Shown here: piece after piece, positions 1 through 15,426 of the stretch | Layout of the letters: every line of letters starts with the position of its first letter | Position numbering within the stretch: position 1 is the first letter of the stretch | Program-made: the position numbers and the translations under genes | Source of the DNA: Liquidambar formosana | Lineage: Eukaryota; Streptophyta; Magnoliopsida; Saxifragales; Altingiaceae | DNA: 64,000 bases | Assembly: GCA_039720395.1 (NCBI GenBank) | Contig: CM077828.1 | Span: 15,474,264-15,538,263, forward strand | Direction: 5' to 3' | Notes under the pieces: generated by a model | The model's database searches: none | What the model was told of the DNA's origin: nothing | Seen by the model: the letters and a program-made list of their open reading frames with translations, nothing else

Positions 1-794
1 TCTCAGATGTCCGATTAATTCTATTGTCCTTTAAATTAACTTTACGTTTTAGTTTCTTTAGACTGTATTCATCTCATTTTTAAGGGTGTTTTTTTTGCTT
101 AAAAGTATTTTTTTTCCTAAATAAAAAAATATGTCTTTTGGCTAAAAAATGTGGATCGATTTAAGAAAACACAGGAAAATAGAGGTAAATAAATTAATTC
201 AATTTCAAAGAGGCCTCTATTAGAGTTTTTGCCTTAGGTAGTAATTATATTGAACCAAGCCTATTTCTGTCACAATTGTGTGCCCACTTGTGGATCACAT
301 TGAACTATCAAATACAATAGATGTATTGCAATATATGTGATATATGGAAGGCCTCTCAGCCTTCTCTAATATCATAGTAAAACTCATCAATTAAGGTCTC
401 AAAATTCCCACATTGTGTTGGATCCTTAGTCGGGAATTGTTAACAGCTCCTAAAAGAATCTCCAATGATATGGCATGATAAGCTCCTCATATAGTGCTAT
501 TGATCCCCTCTAGCCCTTCTCTATTTTCACACCACATCATGGGTTTGTTCTTTCAGTGCACATAAGACCTTTCATGCACGATTGATGCGCCTCAACAATC
601 CTCACTTCATCTCCATCATCATTTTCCATATTGAAACTCCACATAAGAATGCTGTAAGAGTGGCGTATTCCTTATAAGGAAAAGGGAGTTACGTATTGTA
701 GTGTTGGACAGTTTTTTTATCCTGATTGAAATGACAGCAGTACCTTTCATATATGTTTTGATGCGCCACAACATAATGAAATTTTCTTGTGTAG
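1..794. other. Upstream region or intron 1 of the terpene synthase; no exon found
   Basis: AT-rich sequence without a credible exon. Plant sesquiterpene synthases normally have a short first exon with the start codon and an RPxANFxPxxW-like motif. I looked for that motif in all frames and did not find it. The stretch ends in a plausible acceptor (GTAG at 791-794) directly before the coding sequence, so it is probably intron 1, with exon 1 left of the window or deleted. Confidence 0.5.
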
Positions 795-4399
<3,605 letters not shown>

Positions 4400-5008
4400 G
4401 CGTGGATGGAGCATGCATGCTCTCTAGCTATCATTTCACATGGTCTGGGGTCTGCCTTTAATAATGTAATATTGTTTTCTATCTTCATGCTTGAATGGTT
4501 GTTTGTTTTTCATGTTTGAATGGGTGTTGTTTTCTTGCTTTGAAGGGAATAAATGGCATTTCAATGTCGTCTATGTATTGAACCATAAATGTTACCTCAT
4601 CTTTACGTTGATGGTGATTTGGTACGTAATTTAATCATCTTTATTTACAAAGAAATGAGATAAGAACAATCCAACTCAAGTGACCACATGCTGATATCAC
4701 TTATATTAATATCATGCATTAGAGATTGTACCTCATATATAAGCCTAATGTACCCCTTAACTTACTAATACATGAGAGACGACTTAACATGTGGAAGCAA
4801 TAAATAGACTAGCAACCTAAAAGTACAGTAAGGGAGTAGGTCGTGGATTCTTGTCTAGGGAGATTTCGAGGATATATAATCACTTAAATATCATTTTGTA
4901 TCACTTTGCTATATACTCTAAAGTCTCAATCGGATCCAAGAGTCCTTCAAATAAAGCCTTTTGAGCCTTTATAGGGGAGGATTGCATGTGGGGGGCGGTT
5001 CCCCTTAA
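4400..5008. other. 3' flank of the terpene synthase; no gene
   Basis: AT-rich. An AATAAA-like element (GGGAATAAATGG near 4545) about 150 bases after the stop could be the polyadenylation signal. Nothing else recognised. Confidence 0.4.
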
Positions 5009-5256
5009 TGTTATTTTTGTATCCCCTTATTTTAATTTTCAAAATTTTATGATAAATATAAAAAGTTTTTATGAAAACGAACTTGTTGTCCACTAGAAAA
5101 CATAATTTTAAACAACTTTGTTTATGATAGATTTTAAAAAACTTTATTGTGCAAAATTGTTTAAAATGATATTTTTAATAAAAAGTGCAGACACTTTTTA
5201 TATTTTTCATAAAATTTTGAAAAATTAAAATAATTAGGAAGTACAAATAAAATAAA
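5009..5256. repeat. Fold-back MITE, copy 1 of 3
   Basis: The left arm (TTATTTTTGTATCCCCTTAT and onwards) and the right arm are imperfect reverse complements over nearly the full length. The core motifs TTTTATGATAAATATAAAAA and TTTTTATATTTTTCATAAAA recur at 14.1-14.5 kb and 20.5-20.9 kb. No coding capacity. Confidence 0.65.
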
Positions 5257-6041
5257 GGGCCCTCTTGGGTGTGAGTGTGTGACCAAGCTAGATGGTATAT
5301 TGGCTCTGTAGCCTGTAGCTAATAGAATGCCGCTCAAGGTTCCATAAATTGCAAACCTGCCATCATCCCTACCACCTCAGGGCTACGGACACAAGGTAGT
5401 AGTTGGGCTTGTAGCCCAAATCCAATTCTTAGCCTAGAAAAAGCTCACAGTGGCTTTCAAACCTCGGCCTTCTTGATTTTCAATAAGTTCTATCTGTTCT
5501 AATATGGAGTATTATTTTTTCTGCTGCAATTGTTTAAATTGATTAAGTTTAAATTTATTATTTTTCCAACCATCTTGAAAGTGATTTTCCATGTTTATTA
5601 AATTTTTAGTCAATATTTGGAGGTGCCATTTTTAACATGTCTATGCTTCAGGATGACACTTGGATTATTTATATATGAGTATTTGAATGGGGAAAAAGAA
5701 TGAGAAAATAGTAATTAATATTTGAATGGGGAAAAAAAAACTAATTATTTAAAAGAGTAACCATCTAGAGAATTCAAAAATCAAAAAGGGGTTGATAACC
5801 CATCAGCAACCAAAGCGCTGGGTCATAGACTCATAGTGCTTTTTTGTTTTTTCCTTGAATTGTCATGAATACATGATATGCTGGTTTACATTATTATAAT
5901 GTTGGAAATTTAAGAGTTTTATTTCAAGGAAGTTACAAAACTTAATTTTGGGAGATTTATTTTTTCAGTTTTAAAGAGATTCTATTTATTCTTTTGGTGG
6001 TTACCATTTTTGTGATAATGTTTATTAGCGTTTTATGTTAA
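5257..6041. other. Unannotated AT-rich stretch
   Basis: No ORF of note and no recognised repeat. A phrase of about 15 bases (AATATTTGAATGGGGAAAAA-like) occurs twice near 5675-5740. Confidence 0.4.
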
Positions 6042-7130
6042 CTAGTTTGTGCACATGTGCATTGCATGTGAACTATTTTAAGTAATATGTTTGTTGTATG
6101 TATATCCAAGAACTTAAATAAAATATGATTAGAAGAACTCAAAGTGCTAACCTAGTTAGGATCTTGAGTTTCTTTATGATACTTAATAGCACTTTCCTTT
6201 TCTCTTTATATATATAAGAAGAAAATAGTTTAAGAAAGTTGAAGTTTACTTGGCTGTGAATTTCTAAAAGTAAAATCTTGCTTAATCTCTTCCCGTTTCA
6301 ATTTCAATGATGTTATATTAAATCAAAAGACATCAAAGCATTAAATAATAATAATATTTATGAAGCAGAAAATCTTCATAAATATTATTGAGTACCCTGG
6401 ATTTAAACAATACAACTTGGGAGTTATTACCCAAAAACCTAAAAAAAAATTAATATGCATTTACATTTAATGGATTCAGAAAATAAAAACCTCTGCACAA
6501 CTAGTATTCTATAACCAGTTCCAATCCACAAAATTATCGATTAAGTAAAAAAATATAGGAATGGTCAACATAAGAATAATAAAATCTATAGGAACAATAA
6601 CCTCTAATAACAACACACTATCTTAATGAAATAGCGTATTCAACAAATCACTATAAACATGTTTATAAGGTAAAATATAAAAACACAATGGGGGACAAAG
6701 AGGGAGAGATGTATGAGTTTTTCTTATTATTTTTTGCTACAAAAAATGAATGAGTTAATGGAAAAAGAAACGTATGGGCTAATGGAATAGAAGTGTAGAA
6801 CTCTAATTAAAGTAGGGTATGGGAAAGGGAAACGTACGGGTTAGTGGAATAGGATTGTAGAACTCTAATGAAAGTAGGTTTCTCCATGATTTAATTAATT
6901 ATGTATTTTTTTTCTTTTTGTTTTTGGATTACTTAAGGGTATTGATGTCATTATATTTTAAAACAAGGGTATTTTAGAGAATCAAAAGTTTTTCTAAGAT
7001 TCACCCTTTTATAGGTAGTATATATGTTTTTGGATTACTTAAGGGTATTGATGTCAATATATTTTAAAATAAGGGTATTTTAGAGAATCAAAAGTTTTTC
7101 TAGGATTCACCCTTTTATAGGTAGTATAGA
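6042..7130 (-). mobile_element. Non-autonomous Helitron-like element H1
   Basis: Read on the minus strand it begins with TCTATACTACCTATAAAAGG and ends with a hairpin-forming segment (TGCACATGTGCA) followed by CTAG. It lies between a host A and T, as Helitrons do, with no target duplication. No helicase is encoded. The last about 105 bases at the right (6922-7027 and 7028-7130) are a direct duplication of the 5' end. Part of the body is homologous, in the opposite orientation, to 47306-47650. Confidence 0.65.
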
Positions 7131-7402
7131 TGTATTAACCATAAGAGTTAATACATTAAATTCTTCCTTTGACTGAACGTTTGGTGTTGGTTCTTATCTT
7201 TTCCTTCTTTGTCTCTCTTCTTCTCCAATTCTCATACTCTCTTCTATTTTATTTTATCTATTTTTTCTTTGGGCAATTTAGATACGTTCTTGGCACCTGT
7301 TTGCTATAGACGTGCATTATGGATCAGACTACTTGAGAAGAACTGGGTTGTATTTTGGAGCCGTATACCACTTCCAATACCTGCACGTGAGAAGGCATAT
7401 GC
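7131..7402. other. Host sequence before the LTR insertion; possible gene remnant
   Basis: Contains a short open frame on plus (from about 7270) that continues, if the LTR at 7403-11305 is skipped, into 11311 onwards. I do not recognise the peptide. It may be chance. Confidence 0.2.
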
Positions 7403-9074
7403 TGTAACACCCCAAAAATTATATATAGTAAACATGTACAATATTTTATGAGCTCCGCACAAATAAACCTTTTCAAAAATAAATTCCCTTTGAAAATATG
7501 GAGTATTGCGTAGTTATGGCTAGCGATGGTTAACCCAAAACTCATCAATATACATTGGCCAACCAAATAAATAAAATTACATCAACTCTAAATAAAAATA
7601 AATGTACGCGATAACTTCTCAAAATCTCGACCCCAATTCTATTATGTGCCTCCAACAATGATCACCTAAAAATATATTGGGGAGAGCGAACAATAGCCCA
7701 GTAGGAAATCCAATTCCTATACAATAAATAATGTTTCAAATATTCTCACACACAATACACACAAATTATATTCAAAATAATATATAAATCGAATAATAAA
7801 AACTCCAAATTATATAGCTCAAATATAATCCACTTATCAATAATAATTCAATTCCCAAATATATTGGTTTTAATAAAATCAATCATCATAATCCATGACA
7901 TTAAATAATTGTGAACCTCGGAAATTGGCCCACAAGGATTGGCAAAAAGAAATTTTAACAGTTTGTTTGAAAAAAAACGAAAGAAAAGGAGTCACCACCT
8001 TGTTTTTTAAAGGAAACAAGGAAAACCCTAAAAACAGTTTATTTTAAGAAAACAATTTGAATGACTCCATGTTTAACAAGGAAAGGCAAAAATAAGTCTT
8101 TTGGAAACCAAAGAAAACTAGAGATTCGGAGGCTAAGTTATGACATGGGAAGGTTCTAGGCAAAGCCTATAGGCACCCATGTCACCTTTTCGGTCTCTCG
8201 GTTTATTTGGGCTAAATTAAAGTCTTTTCCATACAAAAATCAACAAATATTATCATAAGACAGCATGCATAACATATATTTCATCCATCCATCTATGCAT
8301 AATAATCAAAATAAAACAGAAAAAATAAAAATAAAATATAAAAACCTAGGATACTTAGATCCTAGAACAGACTTGAGCCTCAAAATGAGTGCCTACGTAC
8401 CATGCGAATGAAATACATGGATCAAAGTCCACGTAGTTTGATAGAATTAGGGTTGAAACTTAATATAAATTTATGGTAAAAACTCTAAGTTTCCTTATTT
8501 GAAAGAGGATTGAATAAACCAAGTTTGAATTTAGAAAACTTCCACAAGATGAAAACTTTAATAAAAAAAACCAGAATTTTATTTATGAAGGAAACCCTTG
8601 ATAGTTACCATAAGCTCATATTAAAAATTAACCCTAGGGAGGGAGAAGAGAAAGGATAAGAAAGGAAAGGTGAATTGAGGCACCTTCACACCCACTTACC
8701 TGAGCGCAATAGCTCCAAGCATTAGCAATTTCAAACAATAGCAGCCCTATTTGCAATAGGACAATTACCACAACTATTTGCACCCTTACACATACTCAAA
8801 ACCATGCAAAAAAAAAATTTGCAAATTTGGACAGAATGGTATTATGGCCTAAATTCATCCATTAATCATGCTAATAGCAAAAACAACGAACAATAATAAG
8901 CCCTAATACAATCCTAATACCATATTATGAATAAAAACCCTAGAATCAACTAACATGCATGCACAACATATCATAGTTATTCTATATGCAATACATATAC
9001 AGCAACTATGAAGAAAAAACAATAAAAAACCCTATTTTAACATGCTATATAAAACTAACCTAAAACAAGGATAA

Positions 9075-9405
9075 TGAGAACCCTAAACTCACAAACATGC
9101 TTGAAAACACATGAAACAGCCCTAAAACATGCTAAAATCATGATAAATAGAACTCAAATCATGCATATTAACTAACTAAAGTCATAAAACATGATAGAAA
9201 TCCTAACTTTAACATGCAATGACTATTCTAAAACAGGGACAACGGAAGCCCTAAACTCACAATCATGCTTAAAAACTTATAGAACAGGCCTAAAGCATTC
9301 TATAATCCATGAAAAACAGAACTCAAATCATGCATATTGACTAACTAAAGCAATAGAACATGATAAAAATCCTAACTTTAACATGCAATAAGCCTATTCT
9401 ATAAA
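9075..9405. repeat. Tandem duplication of about 165 bp inside solo LTR copy A
   Basis: The phrase AACTCAAATCATGCATATT followed by ACTAACTAAAG and AATCCTAACTTTAACATGCA occurs twice in direct order, with flanking text also duplicated. It lies in the transcribed half of the LTR. Confidence 0.7.
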
Positions 9406-9849
9406 AAAACTCATATTTAGCATTAACAAGGAGGGAGGTTACCTTTGGAAGAACTTCCTTACTGCTGTAGAAACTCTCCTCTTGACTTGTAGATGACTTG
9501 AATCAAGCTCTCTTCAAGGCTACATCAGGTCTTCTAACTCGCCTTCAACTCTCTCTCTCTTATTCTCTCTCACAAACTCAATTTTAATGCATAAAGTAGC
9601 TCCTAAGTCCCTCCAATTGCCTTCCTTTTTGCTGGAGCATAAGGGGGTATTTATAGAGTTTTATTAGGATAAACCAATGGCTAGGATTAAAACCCTAAGA
9701 ATTAATCCAAGGGCTATTAGAGACCCCCTTGGGGCTTAAGTAATTCAAAAGTTACCAAAAACTAGAAGGAAACACGTCCAAAAAAGCCCAAGTACGTCAA
9801 AATAGGTAAGAGTCCGCTTCAACATCCAAGTATAGAGAAAATAGGAAGG

Positions 9850-9907
9850 GGCCTCAAGTGACCACCAGGAGGCGGCTAGCCGCCCGGGGCTGGGTGGTCA
9901 CCCGAGC
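9850..9907 (-). promoter_or_regulatory. GGCTAGCC inverted-repeat module upstream of the LTR TATA box
   Basis: Arms GTGACCACC and GGTGGTCAC surround a perfect 14-bp palindrome GGCGGCTAGCCGCC. It is the only strongly GC-rich patch in this LTR. It lies about 200 bases upstream of the TATA box on the minus strand. The same arrangement occurs at 62178-62265. Confidence 0.6.
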
Positions 9908-10829
9908 CTACTTCGGATTTTTGCCTATTTTTGACTCCTTTTCCTTCTAGGAGTGTTTTAGGGGTCAAATTAACTCCGATTTTGATGAAACAAAAGCCAA
10001 AACGACCGTGTTTCAATGAGGAATACATTTTTGAACATTTTGGGGTGAAAAACACTAACCATGGGGGCATGGTTAGGTTTGACAAAGGCGATTAGCCGCT
10101 ATACTCTACCTTTGCGAAGCATAGGTATGCACATGGGATTAAACCAAATGTTTTCCATATCAAAAATAAACTTTCTAAAACACTTTTAGGGATAAAATGA
10201 TGACTAATGAAAGTCAATTTGAAAAAAATTGATTGGTAATTGTAAGTCAATTTGAGCTAACCCAAAGGAGGGTCAATTAACCAACTTGAACTATATCGAG
10301 CCATTTTAATCCTAAGCCATTGATTCATCAAATTGAACCTAGAAATACTTCATATGCATTAATATGAACTCCAATTGAAAATTTGGAGATCATTCTAAGG
10401 TCAAATGAAAAGTTTGTGACCTAAAAGATGATTATGCCCCCTAAGTCACAAAAGCTCTTATTATCCCTCAAGATCAACTCTGAATTGAACCAAAATTCAT
10501 ATCCATTGTCCTTGTGACCCTAAAAGACTAATGCAAGTGACTAGACTCAAAAACAAAACAAAAACCTACATGAAATGATAAGCCCTAGTGAGGTGGTGCA
10601 AAAATGGGGTGTGACAATAATATCATCATCAATATTTATCAATTGCACAAATCAAATCTTAACATATGCTTCAAAATACTCATCATCCACTGTACAAGAA
10701 TTAAACCCCCTACCTCAAAAATTAGAGAATAAAACAAAAAACCACAACTGTAGACATGTAGATTAGCTTAAGAAATACAAAATCCATAGTTACAGGTGTC
10801 AGATTGGAGTTCTCATGCTCCAGTGACGG

Positions 10830-11140
10830 ACTGTCGGTCCTCTGCCTCTCTCAGCTTCCTGCTTTCTCCTTCTCTTCTTATTTCTTTCCTTCTCTTTTTA
10901 TTTCTTTTCTTCTTCTCTCTCTTCCTTTATTTCTTCTTTCTTCATCCTCCCATCCCTATATCCTTTCTTTTCTTTCTTTTTTTCTACACCTAATCCTTGC
11001 TTCTTCTTTCCTCCTCTTCTTCTTCTTTTGACTTTTCTTTCCTTCACCGGTGGGTTATATATATATACATATATATATATGTATCTATGTGTGTGTGTGT
11101 GTGTGTGTATCTATATAGATATATAGATATGTATATATCA
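10830..11140. repeat. Pyrimidine tract and TA/TG microsatellites
   Basis: A CT-rich run (10850-11045) is followed by short (TA)n, (TG)n and (ATAG)n tracts. It is part of the outer solo LTR. Long open frames here are composition artefacts. Confidence 0.8.
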
Positions 11141-11471
11141 CAATTAAATCATCTTCTCCACCCAAAGCAAATTTAATGCAATGTCTCCTAACATCCAACT
11201 AACCTCATCTTCATTCTCAATATAAAATATTTAAATTTATCACCCTATGTACAATTCCACCGAATATACACGTAAAATAAATCAATAAATATTCGAGGTA
11301 TTACATATGCGATTTTAGGACAGCGAATACGTGCCTCACTAATTCCCTCAAGTTATGTTTTCTTTACTTTATTCTTTTTACTTTATGCATTAATAACTTA
11401 ATATTGATTGATGTATACTTGTTCTATTATATTGTTAATTTGATATTCTATCTAATTGTGTAATCATATAT

Positions 11472-11723
11472 ACTAATAATCGAGCACACGCATCACATCT
11501 TTTCAAGTTTCTACTATATTAGTGAAACTGCTATGTCAGTTTCCAAGTTTCTTAAACCGCATGTGTGTATAGGAGAGAATTAAGGAGAAACAAATTGTGG
11601 TGGATTTTTTAAAGTTGGTAAAATTACCAAATCGTCTTTGGCTTTATTAACTTATAAGGGCATTTTAATATTTTCAGGTATAGTCTAACCACAAAGGGAA
11701 TTGGCTTTATATAGTAGTATAGA
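11472..11723 (-). mobile_element. Possible short Helitron-like element
   Basis: Its minus-strand 5' end TCTATACTACTATATAAAG resembles H1 and H2 and is followed by a host T on plus. The opposite end (TTAG on minus) does not fit the CTRR rule well. Confidence 0.35.
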
Positions 11724-12782
11724 TTTGTGTAATTTATATTTGTATAATTGTTCATAGTGTAGTAGTTAAATAAATTTCCCTAATCACTCTTCTAACCCTC
11801 CATGGTACATTATTAGAATTCCAAATCACATATTTGTAATAATTTTTTCAATTTTTTTTCTTTACTGATGTAACTGATGACATGTAATGACATGTTATTA
11901 CAACATTAGGGAAAAAAAATTTAACTTACTAAAATTTATCAAATAAAAAGGTAACAACATCATTTTTTTTTTTTTTTTTTTTTTTGTACTGACATGGCGT
12001 GCTACATCAGTAATCTCAACGTAAATCTTTTTTTTTTTTTTTTTTTTCTAAAAAAAGAGGATTTGCCCATTAGTCTAGCAAATAAGATTTAATTAGCAAT
12101 TAGTCAAACTAACTTTTTTGTTTTAACTACTCTGTATTTAATCCATTTGGCCATTTTCTTTCCAAAAATACCCTTGTCCCTTCTCTCTCTCTCTCTCAAA
12201 CTGCAACCTACATTTTCTCCTCTCTCCTTTGATCTCAGACGTCGACAATATCCCCACCAACACCCCCATCATCGTCCCCATCAATTGCTCTTGTTCCGAT
12301 CGTTACTCCTACACCTTGAAAACCACATTTGAGATGTACTTCATTGTGGCCAACAACATTGACCACTCAAAACTCCCACAGTAGTCAATGCCTATTGGTG
12401 GGCGTAAATTTGGTAGTCCCTAAGCCTCTGAGAAGCCATTTTTCTCATTGTCAAAGAACATGATGTGTTGAGGATTTATCCTCAAAGGAGCTATGCATTG
12501 CACCACATGGTCGTGGCCCGGGTGAGGCCAACCATTTTGGTAGTAACATACAGCTAGTTGGAGTTACTGTTGCTCATTAAATATATGTCAGCCCTTGGGC
12601 TGCAACCGAGAATGATTACATTTTTAGCAAAAAAAAAAAAAAGCTGAGAATGATTAAATTAGGCAGCTTCCTATTTATTCACAAGTGATGGGCTTTAAAT
12701 GAAATGTGCTCTATTTCTTGGATCAGTGCAGTGGGCTAATTCAATCAGTATAGTTTATATAGTTCATACCCAGTTAAGGAGG
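11724..12782. other. Unannotated AT-rich stretch with poly-T tracts
   Basis: Holds poly-T runs near 11964 and 12029. A phrase near 12060-12180 (CCATTAGTC..AGCAAAT..TAGTCA..CCATTTGGC) recurs in diverged form at 22060-22160, suggesting an unclassified dispersed repeat. No gene seen. Confidence 0.4.
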
Positions 12783-14495
12783 TCTCTATTGGCACCCCAA
12801 GATAGGGGTGCAAACGAGCTGAGCTGAGTTGAGCCGAGCTTTTGAGTGCTCAGCTTAGGCTCGTTAGAAAACTCGATCTCACAAGCTCGAGCCGAGCTTT
12901 TTAACGAGCCTTAATTTCATGCTCAAGCTCGGCTCGTGAGAAAATACCAAAGCTCGAGCTCAGCTCGATTGGCTCGTTTAAATAATTTTTTTTTTTTCAC
13001 TAAAAACCCATAAACCCATGGTATTTCTAGCAAATAAAGGGGAGAAAATCTAGCAAACAAAGAGGCAATCGAGCAAATAAAGTGGTGAAAATACGGTAAA
13101 TCAAATTCACATCCAACATTTAGAGTGCAAACAATGAAAATTATGAAATATATACACTAAAACCATCTAAAAAAAACATATAAAAATGAAATGTATACCC
13201 AACAACAATCTAAGATACTCAACATTAAAAAAAAAAAATTTTAAAATAGAGAAAGTATATCTGATGGTGACGGTTCATCGGCGATCTGTGGCAGAAGATC
13301 CAACGGTGACGAATAAACACGGTAGCTCTTTAAATTTGAGGTGGGAAGAATCGTTGATGGCAAAGGGGCTTGAGTGCTCGAACACAAATCTAAGATGAAA
13401 GCTCGCCGTGAACTCTCGTTGTCGATGAAGGGGTGATGAACAACGGTGAGCCGGTGAGATAGCGGAGCTTGGCGGTGAAGCAACGAAAGGAGATCCTCCA
13501 ACGGTGGAGTGTTGGTGGCGTCCGCGGCGGATGGAAGATCTTTGCTTGGTTTACTGTGCGCGAGAGACAAAGTAGAAGGGTTTTGGTTACACCGTCAAAT
13601 AGGAGATTTGGAGATTTAGAGAAATGAGTAAGTTTGAAGACTTTTAGGGTTAGGTTAGGTTTATACATGGAGAGAAAATGACGCCGTGTATAAGTTAAGT
13701 TGGGGAAAATAATGAAAATTACAGATTGGTCCGGCTACTTTAAAGTAATGGTAAATAAACATAGTTACTAGCCATTCTTAGTTAAGTTTGTAGTCATTTA
13801 ATATGAAGTTACTATTCATTTGTATTGATAATTCCCCAAATAAAAAATGTATACTAGGACAATTAATATGAAACAAGCTTACTAACGAGCTTCTCATCGA
13901 GCCCTAAACAAGCTTTTCATCGAGCTCTAAACGAGCTTGTTCGCGAGCCTAAACAAGCCAAGCTTTAGTATGCTCAAGCTTGGTTTGTTTACTAAATGAG
14001 CTTAAGATTAGGGCTTGAGCTTGGTTTGTTTATTAAATAATCGAGCTTGAGCCAAGCCCTTAACGAGCTTTCTCGTGAGCCTTTAATGAGCAGCTCAGCT
14101 CATTTGCAGCCCTACCCCAAGACTTGTTTTTCAACCTCCACTTATTTTACATTTTAAGGTTTTATAAAAAATATAAAAAGTTTTCATAAAAATTGATCAC
14201 ATAATCTATTAGAAAACGTCATTTTGAACAATTTTGTAGAAAAAAGTTTTTCAAAAATATATCATTTAAGTGGACTTTTTAGCCATTTATGAAACACAGA
14301 CTGCAAATGGCCAAAAAATAGACTAAAACAATAAAATTTGGAAAAAATTTATTTCACAAAGTTGTTCGAAATGATGTTTTATAATGGATAACACATTCGA
14401 TTTTTATAAAAACCTTTTATATTTTCCATAAAATCTTTGAGTGTAAAATAAGTGAGGGATAAAAAGCAAGTGTTCGGGTGCCAATAGAGGCCCCC
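12783..14495. mobile_element. Fold-back MITE, copy 2 of 3, split by a hAT element
   Basis: Perfect terminal inverted repeat CTCTATTGGCACCC at the left and GGGTGCCAATAGAG at the right. The arms continue as imperfect complements (ACTTGTTTTTCAACCTCCAC against its counterpart near 14450). Without the inserted hAT it would be about 390 bp. It shares internal arm sequence with 5009-5256 and 20514-20876. Confidence 0.75.
12803..14114. mobile_element. Non-autonomous hAT element with GAGCT-rich ends
   Basis: Terminal inverted repeats TAGGGGTGCAAACGAGCTGA and its near complement (20 of about 23 positions match). Perfect 8-bp target duplication CCCCAAGA at 12795-12802 and 14115-14122, the hallmark of hAT. 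Both ends are packed with GAGCT/AGCTC subterminal repeats, likely transposase binding sites. No transposase. Minus-strand open frames at 13241-13668 may be a captured fragment or chance. Confidence 0.85.
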
Positions 14496-15421
14496 AAGTT
14501 AATAATGGGATGAGTTATTTTATACATAGGCCTTGGTGAATTCTTTTAAAGCTCTGATGCTGAGGAGCCGCATGTGGTGGTTTTGTTTTATTTTGTTTTG
14601 TTTTGTTTTTTGTTTTTTTTTTTTTTTTTTTGGACATTGATAAAAAGGACTATTTAATAAATCCTCATCTTTTTGAATTCTTCTCCTACGTACTATCAAA
14701 GTAAAAAATCATAGGTTGTGATTCAGTGCAATATAATTGTTGGGGGTATTGATGTGCACGTCTCCTTAGAAATTTGTGTTTTGTTCATTCTTAGGGCAAT
14801 AAAGTTTACTGTTAACTGCTTTTTTTAAAGAGAGACAAACACTAAAATTTTACAATATTATGAAGTGGATCGTGCCAATTTATAAAATTTTATAGTTTTA
14901 AATTTTTTAATAATTACTTAATCGATATGGATTTTGTTTTAAAAATGTCGACAAGTACGTTCCAATTTTTTTTTTTTTTTTTGAAATTTAATGTGTATAT
15001 TGCAAGTTATAAGTTTGTAAAAATTGGAACACTTAAAGACAAAGTTAGTTACATAGAGTATCCTTAATAACAAAAAAGGGAATACCAAAAAACACTCTTG
15101 CGTACTAATTTCTAATATTTTATCTAGTTATGGACTAATTTCCAATTTCCCTTTTAAAAAATTAAGAAATTTGTTAGGAATGAATAAGTCCTCTAAGGAT
15201 TTTCCCTTTTGAAAAACATGTGCTTGAGGAAAGTACGTACATTTTTCTTACTTGTTAAGTGGTGGATTGCTGGTTCAAATTTATGAAAACACATTGATAC
15301 TCATTTGTTGATATTTAGAACCGAATTAAGAAAAGGGGTCGTATCTATCTATTGCCCCAAAAACAAAAATGAAAAACAAAAGTACATTTAATGCATTCAT
15401 TTGGATTGATACGAAGCCAGC
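14496..15421. other. Intergenic repeat DNA
   Basis: Includes a TTTTG-rich tract (14580-14632) and a dispersed repeat (about 14875-15135) with a diverged second copy at 24560-24711 plus 25174-25240. No gene. Confidence 0.5.
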
Positions 15422-15426
15422 GGGGG

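Larger units (their letters stand above)
7910..10616 (-). mobile_element. Solo LTR of a Tat/Ogre-like family, copy A, nested in 7403-11305
   Basis: On the minus strand it begins TGTCACACCCCATTTTT and ends GGTTCACA, with the direct repeat ATAAT on both sides (7905-7909 and 10617-10621). Length 2707 bp. Long runs match the two LTRs at 26.4-32.4 kb, such as AATTGCTAATGCTTGGAGCT, GGATACTTAG..ATCCTAG and GAGTCACCACCT. On minus, a TATA box (CTCTATAAATACC, 9647-9659) is preceded by the GGCTAGCC module at 9850-9907. Very long LTRs are typical of Tat/Ogre gypsy elements; that family name is inferred. Confidence 0.85.
7403..11305. mobile_element. Solo LTR (TGTAACACCCC / TATTACA type) interrupted by another solo LTR
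   Basis: Starts TGTAACACCCC and ends GGTATTACA, flanked on both sides by the direct repeat TATGC (7398-7402 and 11306-11310). About 1.19 kb remain when the inner LTR 7910-10616 and its duplication are removed. No internal retrotransposon domains occur between the ends, so this is a solo LTR left by recombination. Orientation is probably minus, since a TATATATAACCC box near 11050-11070 reads that way, but this is not certain. Probably Ty3/gypsy. Confidence 0.8.

Noticed and set aside
580..700. First exon of the terpene synthase
   Set aside because: No frame here gives the expected N-terminal motif or a donor that joins in phase to 795.
13241..13668. Minus-strand protein gene within the hAT element
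   Set aside because: Two overlapping frames without a recognised domain, start context or intron structure. Kept only as a possible captured fragment.
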